Assembly (NCBI GenBank): GCA_900169235.1
Contig: FWCC01000079.1
Location: 186,001-250,000 of the forward strand
Reading direction: 5' to 3'
DNA: 64,000 nt
DNA from: Zarea fungicola
Taxonomy: Eukaryota > Ascomycota > Sordariomycetes > Hypocreales > Cordycipitaceae
Part shown: piece by piece, positions 35,437 through 46,183 of the stretch
How positions within the stretch are numbered: the first letter of the stretch is position 1
Layout of the letters: each line of letters opens with the position of its first letter
Translations under genes and position numbers: made by a program
The notes under the pieces: generated by a model
What the model saw: only the letters and a program-made list of their open reading frames with translations
Told to the model about the DNA's origin: nothing
Databases searched by the model: none

Positions 35437-37107
35437 CTACCAGTATCCAGTTGGCATATCGTCAAAATAGTCGATCGGACGGCACCCGGGGTTCCAATGA
35501 TCTTGGCCGCTTCCCCAGGGCTGCATGGCTACGTAAAATACTTGATCTGCTGGACATCGACGTATCTTCCGCCAGTCCGCCCAGTCCAGTGTGGCCATCA
35601 ACCGTTTTATGATCTGCCTACCCTGAATGAGTGACCTTTCGGCCTCTGGTTCCTGAAGTGGTACTGCGTGAGTGCAAGAGTCCTTTTTCGCCAGATCCGA
35701 GGTAGGGACCAGTAGGCTCGCGTAGATTTCAAAGTATGCACTGCAGATATCGTAGATGACGGTCCGTATTGCAGTATAGAGAAGCTCGTCTGACAAGCTC
35801 CAGTTCTTTCGAGATATAAGAGCCAGTCGTAAATAGAGCTCGGTACAACTTGTCACTGCGTTAATCATTTGATTCGTATTGCCGGATTGGTCTTGATCGG
35901 ATGAAGCTGCGGGAAAATACTTCAAAGTGACACCTTCTATTTCCCTAATGAAGGTTCTTGCTGAAATCTTTGGCCCAGACAAAGCAGCAAGCCTATCAGA
36001 ATACTGATCGACAATCAGGTCTGTCACGGCCTGCCAATTGACTGTGAACCTGTCGCGGGTGCGTAGTGCATGGAGTGCATACGACTTCAGCCCCTTAAGA
36101 TGCTTATCCCCCGCGGCATGGAGCCTTTTTCGTTCTGGCCACCCCGGGAAAGGGCTAGAGTAGTTGAAAGGAAAGAAGAGCCCGGAAACTGTTGATGAAA
36201 AGTCGATCCGAAGGCGATAATTGCCTATACCGTCGTATTTTCGGCTCACGGCTCTCATCCACTGGTATCTTAACAAGTCATCTCCGTTCAAGCGAGCGTT
36301 GAATGGCATTTGACGCGTAGCAGAGACTAAAGCCAGACCATCGTCGTAAAAGTTGCAATAAATCATCTCAAAGCCAGCTTCAGCACGAAATATCGCGTCA
36401 TAACCTAGCGGAGTGATTTCACTGCAGACTCTTCGGGCACCGGCATCTATTTCATCTCGGCCAGAAGCCTGGTCGGCAGTACCACCAATGGCCTTGTCGC
36501 CAGTGCCAGTATGGGCTACTCGATCAGTGCTGAGTTGCAGCATGGCGAACAAGTCTCCCGCACCTTCGCCAGCCCCTCCTGTATCTTGCGAGGCAGCACT
36601 TATACCATCCAGAATCAACACGTTTAGATCTCGATTTGCCTGGTATGTGTGAAGATAACCATGCTGTTTTCCTTGCTCGGATTTGCCAAAGCAGCCGTGT
36701 TCAAGTCGGCTGATGAAAGGTCTTTGGCCGCCGCCTTGGTCGATAATCTCTTCGTCTTGACTTGCTGGGGATCCACGTTTTAGTCGTTCCATTCTCTTGG
36801 CAAAGTTTTCAGCATGTTCTATCTCAAATGCTAGCCATTCCGGTCCTCTGGGTGGCGCCTTCTGGCCGGCGCCATGATGGAGCAGTGTTCCAGCGGGTAC
36901 AACGGCAGGCATAAGGCTAAATCCATTGTGATGTATGGAAGTGTCCCATAGACGTGCAACGGAGTGAACAGCGTTGAAGATTAGATGTGCATTTTGCTTT
37001 GCGCTCTCCGTTGTCGGTTGTATGAAGGGTGGGCTCGACGTCAAGGCAACGCAGCAGCAGAAAGTTGCGAAGCAGGCCCAGACTTGGAGAGCTACCATGA
37101 TTGTCAT
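35437..37107 (-). CDS. Predicted secreted fungal protein of unknown function
   Basis: Single exon, 556 residues. The N-terminus is a likely signal peptide (MTIMVALQVWACFATFCCCVALTS, cleavage near 24; a second ATG at codon 4 would also serve). Motifs in order: PAGTLLHHGAG followed by GPEWLAFEIEHAENFA near 72-106, a segment NVLILDGISAA near 163, a long middle region ending in DRFTVNWQAVTDLIVDQYSDRLAAL, and a C-terminal part with MQPWGSGQDHWNPGC. The TLLHHG...PEWLAFE-EHA pattern recurs in uncharacterised ascomycete secreted proteins; I know of no assigned activity. It has several N-glycosylation sequons (for example NYSS). It is divergently transcribed from the F-box/ankyrin gene with about 600 bp between start codons. 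It has no introns. Confidence 0.8.
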   Translation of the reverse strand: MTIMVALQVWACFATFCCCVALTSSPPFIQPTTESAKQNAHLIFNAVHSVARLWDTSIHHNGFSLMPAVVPAGTLLHHGAGQKAPPRGPEWLAFEIEHAENFAKRMERLKRGSPASQDEEIIDQGGGQRPFISRLEHGCFGKSEQGKQHGYLHTYQANRDLNVLILDGISAASQDTGGAGEGAGDLFAMLQLSTDRVAHTGTGDKAIGGTADQASGRDEIDAGARRVCSEITPLGYDAIFRAEAGFEMIYCNFYDDGLALVSATRQMPFNARLNGDDLLRYQWMRAVSRKYDGIGNYRLRIDFSSTVSGLFFPFNYSSPFPGWPERKRLHAAGDKHLKGLKSYALHALRTRDRFTVNWQAVTDLIVDQYSDRLAALSGPKISARTFIREIEGVTLKYFPAASSDQDQSGNTNQMINAVTSCTELYLRLALISRKNWSLSDELLYTAIRTVIYDICSAYFEIYASLLVPTSDLAKKDSCTHAVPLQEPEAERSLIQGRQIIKRLMATLDWADWRKIRRCPADQVFYVAMQPWGSGQDHWNPGCRPIDYFDDMPTGYW

Positions 37108-37704
37108 TTCAAGTGCAACATGAATCTAGGACTGTGGATAGTTCAGAAATTCCGGAGTGATTGTGGCAGGTGACATCTGATCAGATGTTTACTGGTGTCA
37201 AAGCCAAAGATAAAAATACACCGACACTGCAGGTGAATGGATTTCCCCTATGGCGTAGGGATTGAAAACAGAGAAAGATATTGGGCAGGTAAGGAAACGA
37301 GGCTTTGAAATGGGCAAATCGACACTATTTCAAGTGTGGCGTTAACAAACAATGTTTACCTAAAATACAAGGTGCAGTCGTCCAGATCATGTTGCAGAAA
37401 TGAAATAAATAAGTAAATAAATAAATAAATGTCATTGGAAAAGGAACGGTATCCTTGACATAATATAACTGCTGGAAGACCTTTTTCTTCTCTTGTGCGC
37501 CGCGAATCCTTGCAACAAGGAAGTTAGATAGATTGCAACGCGTTTCGAGCTCAGCTCAGCTTTTAGCGCCACCACAACAATGCTGCCTCCTGAGCTGGCC
37601 ACTGTACTGCGTGAACAAACCAGTCTTTGCTTCCATCAGCAACGCTGCCAAGGAATACAATCAATAAATATCTGCTCATCACAACATTTGTGGTTCTGTT
37701 AGAG
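37108..37704. promoter_or_regulatory. Divergent promoter region
   Basis: About 600 bp between the start codons of the secreted-protein gene (-) and the F-box/ankyrin gene (+). It contains an AAAT repeat near 37403-37430. No specific factor site can be named. Confidence 0.45.
37403..37430 (+). repeat. AAAT microsatellite
   Basis: Imperfect run of about six AAAT units, with one G interruption, in the divergent promoter region. Confidence 0.8.
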
Positions 37705-40371
37705 ATGTCACCTGTCGATCTACTTCATCTCCCAAATGAGCTGTTTCTAGTCCTAGAGGGCTTCCTCTCCACGGCTAGCATCAATGCACTGGTGCGGACA
37801 TGTCGCCTCTTATTTGACATGTTCGACCACAGGCTTTATTTACTAAATGCAAGACAAGGCGACAGCTCAGCCCTAAAGTGGGCTGTCCATGAGGGTTTGC
37901 TCGGTACGACCAAGAAGGCGCTGGCAGCTGGAGCCGACGTCAACTCCAGGCGGCCAAGTGGTCAAAGTAAACGGGGTCCTGAGGGATCAATTTATGCAAC
38001 CACGCTGATGGATGATATCCCCTATACTACACCACTTACAATGGCGGTCGATGCCGGCAAACTGGAGATTGCGACCCTACTAATTGCAGCTGGAGCTGAG
38101 GTAGACATTAACCCTCGGGAAAACGGAGGCGGTGCACCTTTACTGTCCGCGGTGGGACGTGACGATTTGGATATGGTTAAGCTACTCCTGTCGTCAGGTT
38201 GTATCGATTTAATTTCTCCTCTTCGCTATGGAATCAATATTCTAACTATTGCCGTTCAAAACTCATGCCTTCAGCTCATCCCATACATCCTGGACAATGT
38301 ACAGGAGGCGGATCTCCACAGGCCTATGGGAACGAGTCCTCTTTCAATCGCGGTTCAAACTTCGCGGTCCGATGTTGTTCAACTGCTACTCGACTCCCTT
38401 AAAATCAATCACACACTTGCTGATGATACAGGCCGCACGGCGTTGTCATGGGCAGCCACAGTCGAGGTAGCCATTGGGCATGAAGACATTCTCCAACTGC
38501 TTATCGGCTCTGGCAAATTTGACCTTAATTCAATTGATCGTCATGGACGGTCCCCAATAGCTCTAGCAGCGGAAGCTGGGAACCACGACAGCGTTGCTCT
38601 TTTACTCGCCACACCAGGTGTCGACCCCAACCTGCTCGACAATAATGGTCTTTCCCCGATACTGCTCGCCCTCCAACATGGACAAGTCGAAGCAGTGATG
38701 ATACTCATGGCTTCTGATAAAGTTATCACCCCTATAGATGCATTATTCAGGCTTGCATGTGAAAGGGCGTCGACTGATATCACTAGAGCACTGCTAAAAC
38801 TCTATGAGCCCGGGGAATTTACAGGTGCCAACGGTAGCACATGGCTACATGTTGCAGCCTCTTACGGCCGTACAGATGTTGTAAAGGCCCTCTTGAGGAA
38901 CGATGATGTGTCCATAAATGAGCAGATGCTTGATGGGTCAACAGCTCTGATATGCGCTGTCAAGGAAAAACGAAGGGCAACTATAACCGCGTTGCTTCAG
39001 GCCGGCGCGGATGTCAGCATTATCACGTCGGAGGGCTGGTCAGTTCTTTGCTATGCCTGCCAAAGCAACAATGTTGGATTGGTGGAGGAACTTCTCCGAA
39101 GGGGCTGTGATATTACCGCATCTACATTTACGGGAGAAACGGCACTTCACTTGGCGTGCGTACACGGCGACGTCAGCATTGTTAGAGTTCTACTTGAGAA
39201 CGGGGCTGATCCGCTGCTGCGCAGCAACAACGGCAAAACAGCCCTCCATGCAGCCTGCGCTTCTCGCTGGGAGCAGACTGTTGCGCTACTGCTCGAGTAT
39301 ATTCCACACGCGCATCCGATCTTACAGACCGGTCGTACTCCTCTCCATGACGCCTGTACTGCTGGCCATACAGGCATTACAGCGCTTCTGCTTAATCACG
39401 GAGCCGATCCGCTCGCGGAACTTGAGAACGGCACTACGCCACTCGAGATGGCATGCCAAGGCCTTCCATTCATTGCAAAAATGCTGCTGGAAAAAGGTGC
39501 AGATCCGCTGAAGAGAACCTCTGACGGCAACACACTGCTGCATAAGGCCTGCTTGAACAGTACTCCAAAGGTCGCTACCCTGTTGCTACAGTATGGTGCT
39601 GACCCTAACGTTGCGGACAATGACAGCACAACTCCCCTTCATATTGCATGTTCTGGCACTAGCCAGATGTTGGTGCGCACGCTTCTAAAGCATGGGGCGG
39701 ATGTGACGGCTACCAAACTGGATGGCTCAACGCCTTTGCACGAGGCCTGCCGCTCAAGATACGTAATTGATCAGACTGTTGTTGTACAGAAATTGGTAGA
39801 AAAGGGTGCCAACGTCAATGCAAGGCTGCAAAACGGCCAAACGCCTTTACATCTGGCCTGTATAGCGCACTCGGAGCATCTGCCTCCGGTCCTGCTCGGA
39901 TGCGGCGCTGATCTACTTGCAGAGTTCACTGAACCCACAACTGGCCGGTGCATTACTCTGCTTCACCTTTTATGTCGGTGGGTGCGAGGAGCTTCACCAA
40001 TTCCTCTGCTCTCTCAACTCCTAGGGCAGGTGGACCCCGCTGCTTCCCATATCTGGGATTCAAACTGGACGCCATTGCACGAGGCGGCGGCTGTTTTGAA
40101 CAGCAAGGCTGTCAAGCTGCTACTTGAACATGGTGCAAATCCAATGGCGCAAACAGAGAATGGAAACACAGCTCTTCATCTCATCTTTCTACATGCAAGA
40201 TTTGATCCAGTTGAGATCCGAAAGGCGACGGAGATCATCGCCGTACTTCTTGACACGAGCCAGATAGAAGTGAATCACAGGAACGCCGCTGGTAAAACTG
40301 CATTGGGAGAAGGCTCTGATGTCCCTGAGGAGCTGCGCACAGTTTTAAGACGACGGGGTTGTTTAGAATAG
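37705..40371 (+). CDS. F-box protein with a long ankyrin-repeat array
   Basis: Single exon, 888 residues from the first ATG in frame. Residues 3-48 look like an F-box (VDLLHLPNELFLVLEGFLSTA..ALVRTCRLLFDMFDHRLY), which would recruit Skp1 and so a cullin-1 ubiquitin ligase. From about residue 55 to the end there are roughly 20 ankyrin repeats with the usual TPLH.AC..GH..IV..LL..GADP pattern, for example near 39400 and 39640. The expected role is substrate capture for ubiquitination. Such genes are numerous, fast-evolving and mostly uncharacterised in Pezizomycotina. The frame is intact and codon use is less biased than in the housekeeping genes, consistent with an accessory gene. The frame also extends upstream without an ATG, so 37705 is the only possible ATG start. 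Confidence 0.88.
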   Translation: MSPVDLLHLPNELFLVLEGFLSTASINALVRTCRLLFDMFDHRLYLLNARQGDSSALKWAVHEGLLGTTKKALAAGADVNSRRPSGQSKRGPEGSIYATTLMDDIPYTTPLTMAVDAGKLEIATLLIAAGAEVDINPRENGGGAPLLSAVGRDDLDMVKLLLSSGCIDLISPLRYGINILTIAVQNSCLQLIPYILDNVQEADLHRPMGTSPLSIAVQTSRSDVVQLLLDSLKINHTLADDTGRTALSWAATVEVAIGHEDILQLLIGSGKFDLNSIDRHGRSPIALAAEAGNHDSVALLLATPGVDPNLLDNNGLSPILLALQHGQVEAVMILMASDKVITPIDALFRLACERASTDITRALLKLYEPGEFTGANGSTWLHVAASYGRTDVVKALLRNDDVSINEQMLDGSTALICAVKEKRRATITALLQAGADVSIITSEGWSVLCYACQSNNVGLVEELLRRGCDITASTFTGETALHLACVHGDVSIVRVLLENGADPLLRSNNGKTALHAACASRWEQTVALLLEYIPHAHPILQTGRTPLHDACTAGHTGITALLLNHGADPLAELENGTTPLEMACQGLPFIAKMLLEKGADPLKRTSDGNTLLHKACLNSTPKVATLLLQYGADPNVADNDSTTPLHIACSGTSQMLVRTLLKHGADVTATKLDGSTPLHEACRSRYVIDQTVVVQKLVEKGANVNARLQNGQTPLHLACIAHSEHLPPVLLGCGADLLAEFTEPTTGRCITLLHLLCRWVRGASPIPLLSQLLGQVDPAASHIWDSNWTPLHEAAAVLNSKAVKLLLEHGANPMAQTENGNTALHLIFLHARFDPVEIRKATEIIAVLLDTSQIEVNHRNAAGKTALGEGSDVPEELRTVLRRRGCLE

Positions 40372-41304
40372 TTGGCTCTATTACTTCATTATTAGTACAA
40401 ATCAGACGATGTGTAATGAATGCCCAGGGCTCAAAGGCATCACAGCGGCACCAAAATGATCTTCTAATTGAACGAACACAATTATCGGCGTATGGATATC
40501 AGTTTGCGTGTGAAGTTCCTCTGCGTAGTGCAGATTATCACAAGTTATATTCTTGATTCGACTCCGGCTGCTTCAGGCCTCTAGACCCCAAACGCTTACT
40601 ACCACAAGCTGGACATTTAACAATGACTGAAGTAAAGCACAACATCAATGCATTGAACGCATCATGAAACTGTTTAAAACGTACATGACAACAACAAATC
40701 TCAAAAAATTGCCTAGATGCTTGAAACTACCTTGTAATTGACTGAGTGTATTCGTAGATGCGCTACCCTGGAGTTCACAAGCGGCTTACATAATCGGGTT
40801 ATATAGCTCCTTCCGGAGAGGGACTCACTCACCTCGCCACGAGACGAAATAAATAGTGAACCGTCGTTTAAATCCTGCAGCCAATATCAATTGTCAAACT
40901 TTCGGTGGTTTCGTGACTGGCAATATATTTTAAGACAGTTTCTAGATTTCTGGCAACAATAACCCAGAATGAGTCTGCGAGATCATTGAGCATTCTTTGA
41001 GCAAGAATTGGCCGATCGGACGACGGTGGTGAGCAACGTTGGCACAGGGTTGAAACTCATTGCATCTCATTTCAAAGCGTAAGCAACCCATTCCATTTTC
41101 CTCTTTTCATCATTTGCGCCTCACTTTGGAACGGCGACGAACTGTTATCGCATGTAGTTGTCCGTTTGCTGGCAGAAATGCCGCGGCCAACTCTTCCGTT
41201 TGCTGCAATGCGCAGACGTATCATGCATAGTTCCAGCCACTAACTGGCGAGAAACTCATTTGAAACAAAAATATCTAACTAAATACACCTATGGAAGTAA
41301 AAAT
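40372..41304. other. Intergenic, no gene seen
   Basis: Downstream of the F-box/ankyrin gene and upstream of the BTB-bromodomain gene. A/T-rich with no supported frame. Confidence 0.55.
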
Positions 41305-42807
41305 ATGTCGGGAAATATTCCCGCACCGCCGCCTGCCGGGTTGCCAATTGCGGAAAGTCAGGCAGGACCACTGCAGCCTGAGCCGAATGTGTTGGATGGC
41401 AGGCCCGTCGAGATCTCAGTACCAGCGAAGACATCTGTCGCAAAAGTTGTTGAAATTCCTCAGTTTTCTTGGCTGTAAGATTCCCAGTTGAACCAAAGAT
41501 TCTTCCAAATGTTCGCCGAGCAAGAAGGGCACGGGGGGAAACCTCTAACAGGAACGCAGAAAACCACATCCGACTTTTGTCATACTACTCATTGGACCTG
41601 ATGAGCAGCCTTTTGGTCTGCAGAGAGACTTTTTGTGTTACCGATCCGGCTACTACAGGAAATACTTTGCCGAGCTCCAGGGCGAAGAAACGCTCGAGCA
41701 CATTGTCAAACTACCAGACACCTCAGTACAAGTATTTGGTTTGGCGCAGCACTTCCTTTTTACAGGAGATGTCATTGCTGACCTTCGATCCACACCGTCG
41801 TACGAGGCTCTTGTGAACTTGTGGAACCTGGGATACAAGCTCGAGATCGATGGCCTCTGCGACAGGTCACTCGATGCCATGACCGAATGCCGCCGCATGA
41901 CGTCGCGCATCCCCGCGACGCCTCTGCTGGTGCAGGTCTGGAAGGATGCGCCAGAAGGCGCGTCGATTCGAAAACTTTTGCTCTCGTGGACAGCCGAGTA
42001 CATGCGCTCCTCGGCGGCACGGGCCGAGTTTGCCAAGTCACTGCCGCAGGAGCTGCTGAGTGAACTCGTCGTCGCGATGAGCTCCGTCGAGCGTAATGGG
42101 TTCGGGGAGCGCGGCGCCGCTTCGCAGACGTCTGGGACGCGCAAGAATGTACACTATCTGGAGGGTGGCGATGACGACGACGCCCTCGCCAAGAGGAACA
42201 GGCGGGTGAGCAACATGGCCACGCAGCCGGTTGTTATTGTCCGCACAGATTCATCATCCGCTGCGCCCAAGAGCAGGACCCCGCTGCCGAAGCCACAGAA
42301 GAGGAAGTCTGGGGCACATCTCGACGGACGAACGTTTTCCACTGCATCAAAGCTTGAATTTTGCGCCGATTTATTAACACGGATGCTGTCCGGGCCGGGT
42401 ATGTATGCTGAATTCTTACTGGCCATTCAAAAAAAAAAATAGAAAAAAAGCAATAATACAAGTTTTGGCATTATATCTAACGAGCTTGCATAGGCTTTTG
42501 GACACGCCTTGTTGGTCCGTTTCGTGATCCTGTTGAGCCAGTGGAAGATGGGGTTCCGGATTACTTTACAAAGGTGAAGCAACCGATGGATCTCATGACG
42601 ATTAAATCGAAGATGGATGGGAAAGAATACAAAGATGACGAGGAGTTTGTAGCGGATGTGCGTCAAATTTTTCAGAACTGCTTCATCTATTGGAAGCCAG
42701 GGCAGCCAATGTACGAGGCTGGCGAGCGGCTGCAACGAACATTTGAGGACAAGTACTCCCATATGAATAAATGGATTGCCAAGATGGGTGGTGAAGAAGG
42801 GGAGTAG
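41305..42807 (+). CDS. BTB/POZ and bromodomain fusion protein with atypical bromodomain
   Basis: Three exons, 41305-41474, 41560-42398 and 42494-42807, give 440 residues. Residues 1-50 are Pro-rich. A BTB/POZ domain follows at about 57-165 (FVILLIGPDEQPFGLQRDFLCYRSGYYRKYF, KLPDTSVQVFGLAQHFLFTG), then a basic, disordered linker with KRNRR and KPQKRKSG. The bromodomain lies at about 325-432, from LEFCADLLTRML to PDYFTKVKQPMDLMTIKSK, QIFQNCFIYWKPG and MNKWIAKM. Aligned with BRD4, the WPF tryptophan is Gly344 (GPF) and the acetyl-lysine-anchoring Asn is Trp403 (NCFIYWKPG). A chromatin-linked scaffold is a reasonable inference, but normal acetyl-lysine reading is doubtful. Intron 1 was placed with GTAAGA, CTAAC and GCAG, which restores the BTB frame; intron 2 has a GTATGT donor and TAG acceptor. 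Confidence 0.85.
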
Positions 42808-45800
42808 TCGAACTGGCTATAAATACAGCGGAAGGCAGTGTTAGGTGCTGGCTTTGGTTTGCTAGAAACTGTACAATAACAAAGAATATGTTTTGCTGGA
42901 ATATAGTCTGGATGGATTTTTTTGAGTACCGAGTGTAATTAGTGTAATATATATTTGCACTGGTTCTACAAGCAATCACAGAAGTGATTTTGGTCCGTCT
43001 ATTTATTATTTATTTTTTGGGTGTTTCTTTACTGCCAAGAGTTAATACCGGCAGCCTCGCGCAATTCATGCAAATAAGTTGAGATCATTTGCCGTAGTAC
43101 GGATTGCCAGTTTCGTTTGCAGGAGCAGATTCGCACATCTACCTTAAATTAATGTGCACCATTATGCAGGACAATGTGCATCCGGCTGGTATCCGATCTA
43201 CCCCCTGAAGCTGGAGCCTGTCGATGGGATGGCTAATGGGCGCTGAAATGAGACTTCATTTCTTTTCTTTTCTTGAAATTTGCTGTAGATTACAAGGTAG
43301 TTAGTTGCCTATGCGGCCAAATCGGGTGATGCAACGCCGTAATAAAGCATCAGGGTGAGGATGCATCCACACTTCATCGTGGGGGAAATTACTGGCGGTT
43401 ACAGGTTTACAAGCCACCCAAACTTTTCTCACAAACAGGGCATGCCTGCAATAGAAGCCAAATTGGTGGGTTTTTCCCATTAACATGAGTTCCCTTGGGC
43501 AGGGTAAATCGGATCCAAGGGTCGCGTTGACGAGCGAGACAGCCCACGAGGGTTTTCGGTCAACTGGGCAAGGAAGTTGGCAAGGCACTCCGTACATTCA
43601 GCAAGGGTGTAGTAGTTGATAAAATGGGACAATGTAATGCTGCCCTGATACATTATTATTAGCCCCATTGTCGGGCAATCTAGCCCGAAAAGAGAGTACC
43701 TACCACTCACTGGTTGTGCAAATGTTGCCTTGTAGTAATCATCGCATTGATTGTTACAGAGTATTCGAAAATAGCGAGAGCCGAAATAAAATCTACAATT
43801 TACATGCCTTTCGACTAGTGCTTGCTGTTATTGCTATTCTTTTTCTTATTAAGTTTTAATTTGTTTTTTATTCGTTCATTCATTTATCCATTTATTTTTA
43901 AAAAAAAAAAAAATTTTAAAAACTTATAGCACAGAATACACAAGGGCAACAAAAGTGCGTTGCCCTCTACCCGACGGAGGAGTACGGAATACACTGGTCC
44001 AAATTCCTGTACATTGCGAGCGCAATGGCAGTCTTGGCAATGTATCAGCGGTGAAGAGTGCGAAGAAAAAAAAGAAGAAAATTTTGCAAATATATATATA
44101 TATAAAATAAAATAAAAATCAGAAAACCCGCAATCACAAGTGTTGTACACCGTCGATAGCTGCGACCCGTGTGTGATGACTCGTAGTGGGGAGAACTCAC
44201 AAGAAGACCTCGAAAGTTTTGGACAGTGAGTACACACGGTATACCATGACCTGCACATGAGATGTCTCATAAAGTACCGGTACACGCAAGAAGCAAGGGG
44301 TGGAAATGTACAGACACGCAGACACGACTTTGCAGCCTGCTCAGTGTATTATTATTATTTGTGAGACATTTTGACGGTCCGCAGGCATTCGCTGTAGTGA
44401 ACAATGGGCCGACTGTTACATGTCAACGGCAATTCTACTAATGTTGAGATGCCGAAGGAGAAAAAAATGTAGCTAGTTGTATGTATAAAGCAGCGTGTTT
44501 GCTGGGCAGGCAGGATAGCAGGAGAAGATGAAAAGAGTGAGAGGCACGATGTGTTTGTGAAGTGCCATGTTTCTGGACTGCCCAACTATGTGCAAGTACT
44601 AGAAGTTACTTTGAATGTAACACCTGAACGGATCCGGTATATTGTCATGTATTTTGGTACCACGTTCCGGTTTGCCACCATCACGGTCTAGAATCCGGAA
44701 GAGGGAACAGGAAAAAAAGGCCACCCAAAAAAACAAAGCCAAGGATAAATACACAAATCAAGTGGATATACTGTTGACACATGTTCACGCCAGCGTCGAA
44801 AAAAGTCGCATCGGGATAAATATAATGGCATGTGTAGGGTAGGTGAGAGGCCTCTTGTTCGCTACCGTTTTTGAAACGAAACGGGCGTCAGGTCGGGCAG
44901 CCAGTCATGGTCATGATTATCGGGCATGGATGGACGGTGTCCAGATTACTCCATGTATGCGGCTGTTTCAAGGTCAATGCCACTACAATAATAGTAAAAA
45001 AGGTTGATAGTAATTTAGAAAATCCCCGTTGCTATTTGTCTGGGTGCTGGGCGCCTGCAAGCGAAGGTAAGTTACTGGTAAGCGAATGAGTGAGTGAGTG
45101 AAAAGCGCCCTGTTAGGTTGATGCGGCGTCGTATTTGGAACAGGCTAGAGAGCGCTAGCCGGCTTGTTACTGGTTGACGATTTCAGCTATTGACACCGTT
45201 GTGGAGGGTAAACGGTAACGTTCAGGCAACGGGGCAAGAAAATTCTTCAAATCATGACCTAAGAATACCACGAGTTTGCTCACCGGTCAAGTAGCTGGCA
45301 TTGTTAATATTTTGGGTCGAGACTCTGTAAAACACACTTTATAGTGCAGTAATACAGTGGAGTGCACTGTTGGGAAAAAAAGTCGACTTGGCTACATGCC
45401 AAGCCTTTGAAGCAGACGGCCCGCTGTGGCGATTTCTCTTTGTCCTACAAGTTGCAACAGAGTGGTGCTGATAAAGTGTTGAATGAGCAATTAATATACG
45501 TAGCGTCATCTCTTTTCGCTCAGCCTTTCACCTCTTCCGTTCTCGTCGTCCAGAGGGAAAAATAAACCGGCCTAAAAAAAAGCCAGACACAGCTCGCTGG
45601 TTGGCTTGACGACACCAAAGCGGTCGCGAGGGTCGCTGGCCCATCTAGAACACAGTCAGGAACAGGTCTAGCGCTAGTAGCGTCAGGTCCCAGGCACCCA
45701 GAGGAGCCTAGCAGGGCGGCCCGGGCTCACTGCAAGCCAATGAAAGTGGTGCAGATAAGCCTGGCGGGGTAACGGGAAATGAGCAGGCTCCACTCTTGGT

Positions 45801-45913
45801 CCCTTTCAGACTTGGCTTCGGCTCCTTGGAAGTGCAGCGTGCATTGTCCATTGTCCATTATCCATTGCGTAGAAAGTCGTAGTTAACCAGTGGAGGGAAA
45901 GTTGTACCGTGGG
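42808..45913. other. 3.1-kb gene-poor stretch
   Basis: A/T-rich with many short frames, an A13 run near 43900 and a TA dinucleotide repeat near 44091-44104. I see no gene. It may include the 3' UTR of the BTB-bromodomain gene. Confidence 0.5.
44091..44104 (+). repeat. (TA)7 dinucleotide repeat
   Basis: Seven TA units followed by an A-rich stretch. Confidence 0.9.
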
Positions 45914-46183
45914 ATGACAATGGGTGGGCAGGTATGTAGATAAGATGGCGAGTAAGTTGGGCACGCTTTCAATATCTCGGTACCTCTTCAGCTTAAACGA
46001 CGCGAAGGGTACACCGACGAAGAGATTTTAAGACTTGCACAAGTACTTCCCAACTCTTTCGGAAGTCTATGCAAGGCCCATGACAAGTCGCGACTTGAGA
46101 AGAAATTTGTGCAAGAGCGAGAAAATGCAATGCGCGCATTTGAAATTTTGGAGCCTGTGATTGACACGAGGACACACACTTGA
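45914..46183 (+). CDS. Candidate small two-exon gene, unknown function
   Basis: The frame from 45992 to 46183 codes for 63 residues with strong protein character: charged, helical, no low complexity (LKRREGYTDEEIL, PNSFGSLCKAHDKS, FVQERENAMRAFEILEP). It begins directly after a 3' splice site (CTCTTCAG). A matching first exon is ATGACAATGGGTGGGCAG at 45914-45931 with donor GTATGT, giving a 60-nt intron in phase 0 and a 69-residue protein. No clear branch point is visible. I do not recognise the family. It could instead be the last exon of a decayed larger gene. It is too fragmented to appear as a long open frame. Confidence 0.38.
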
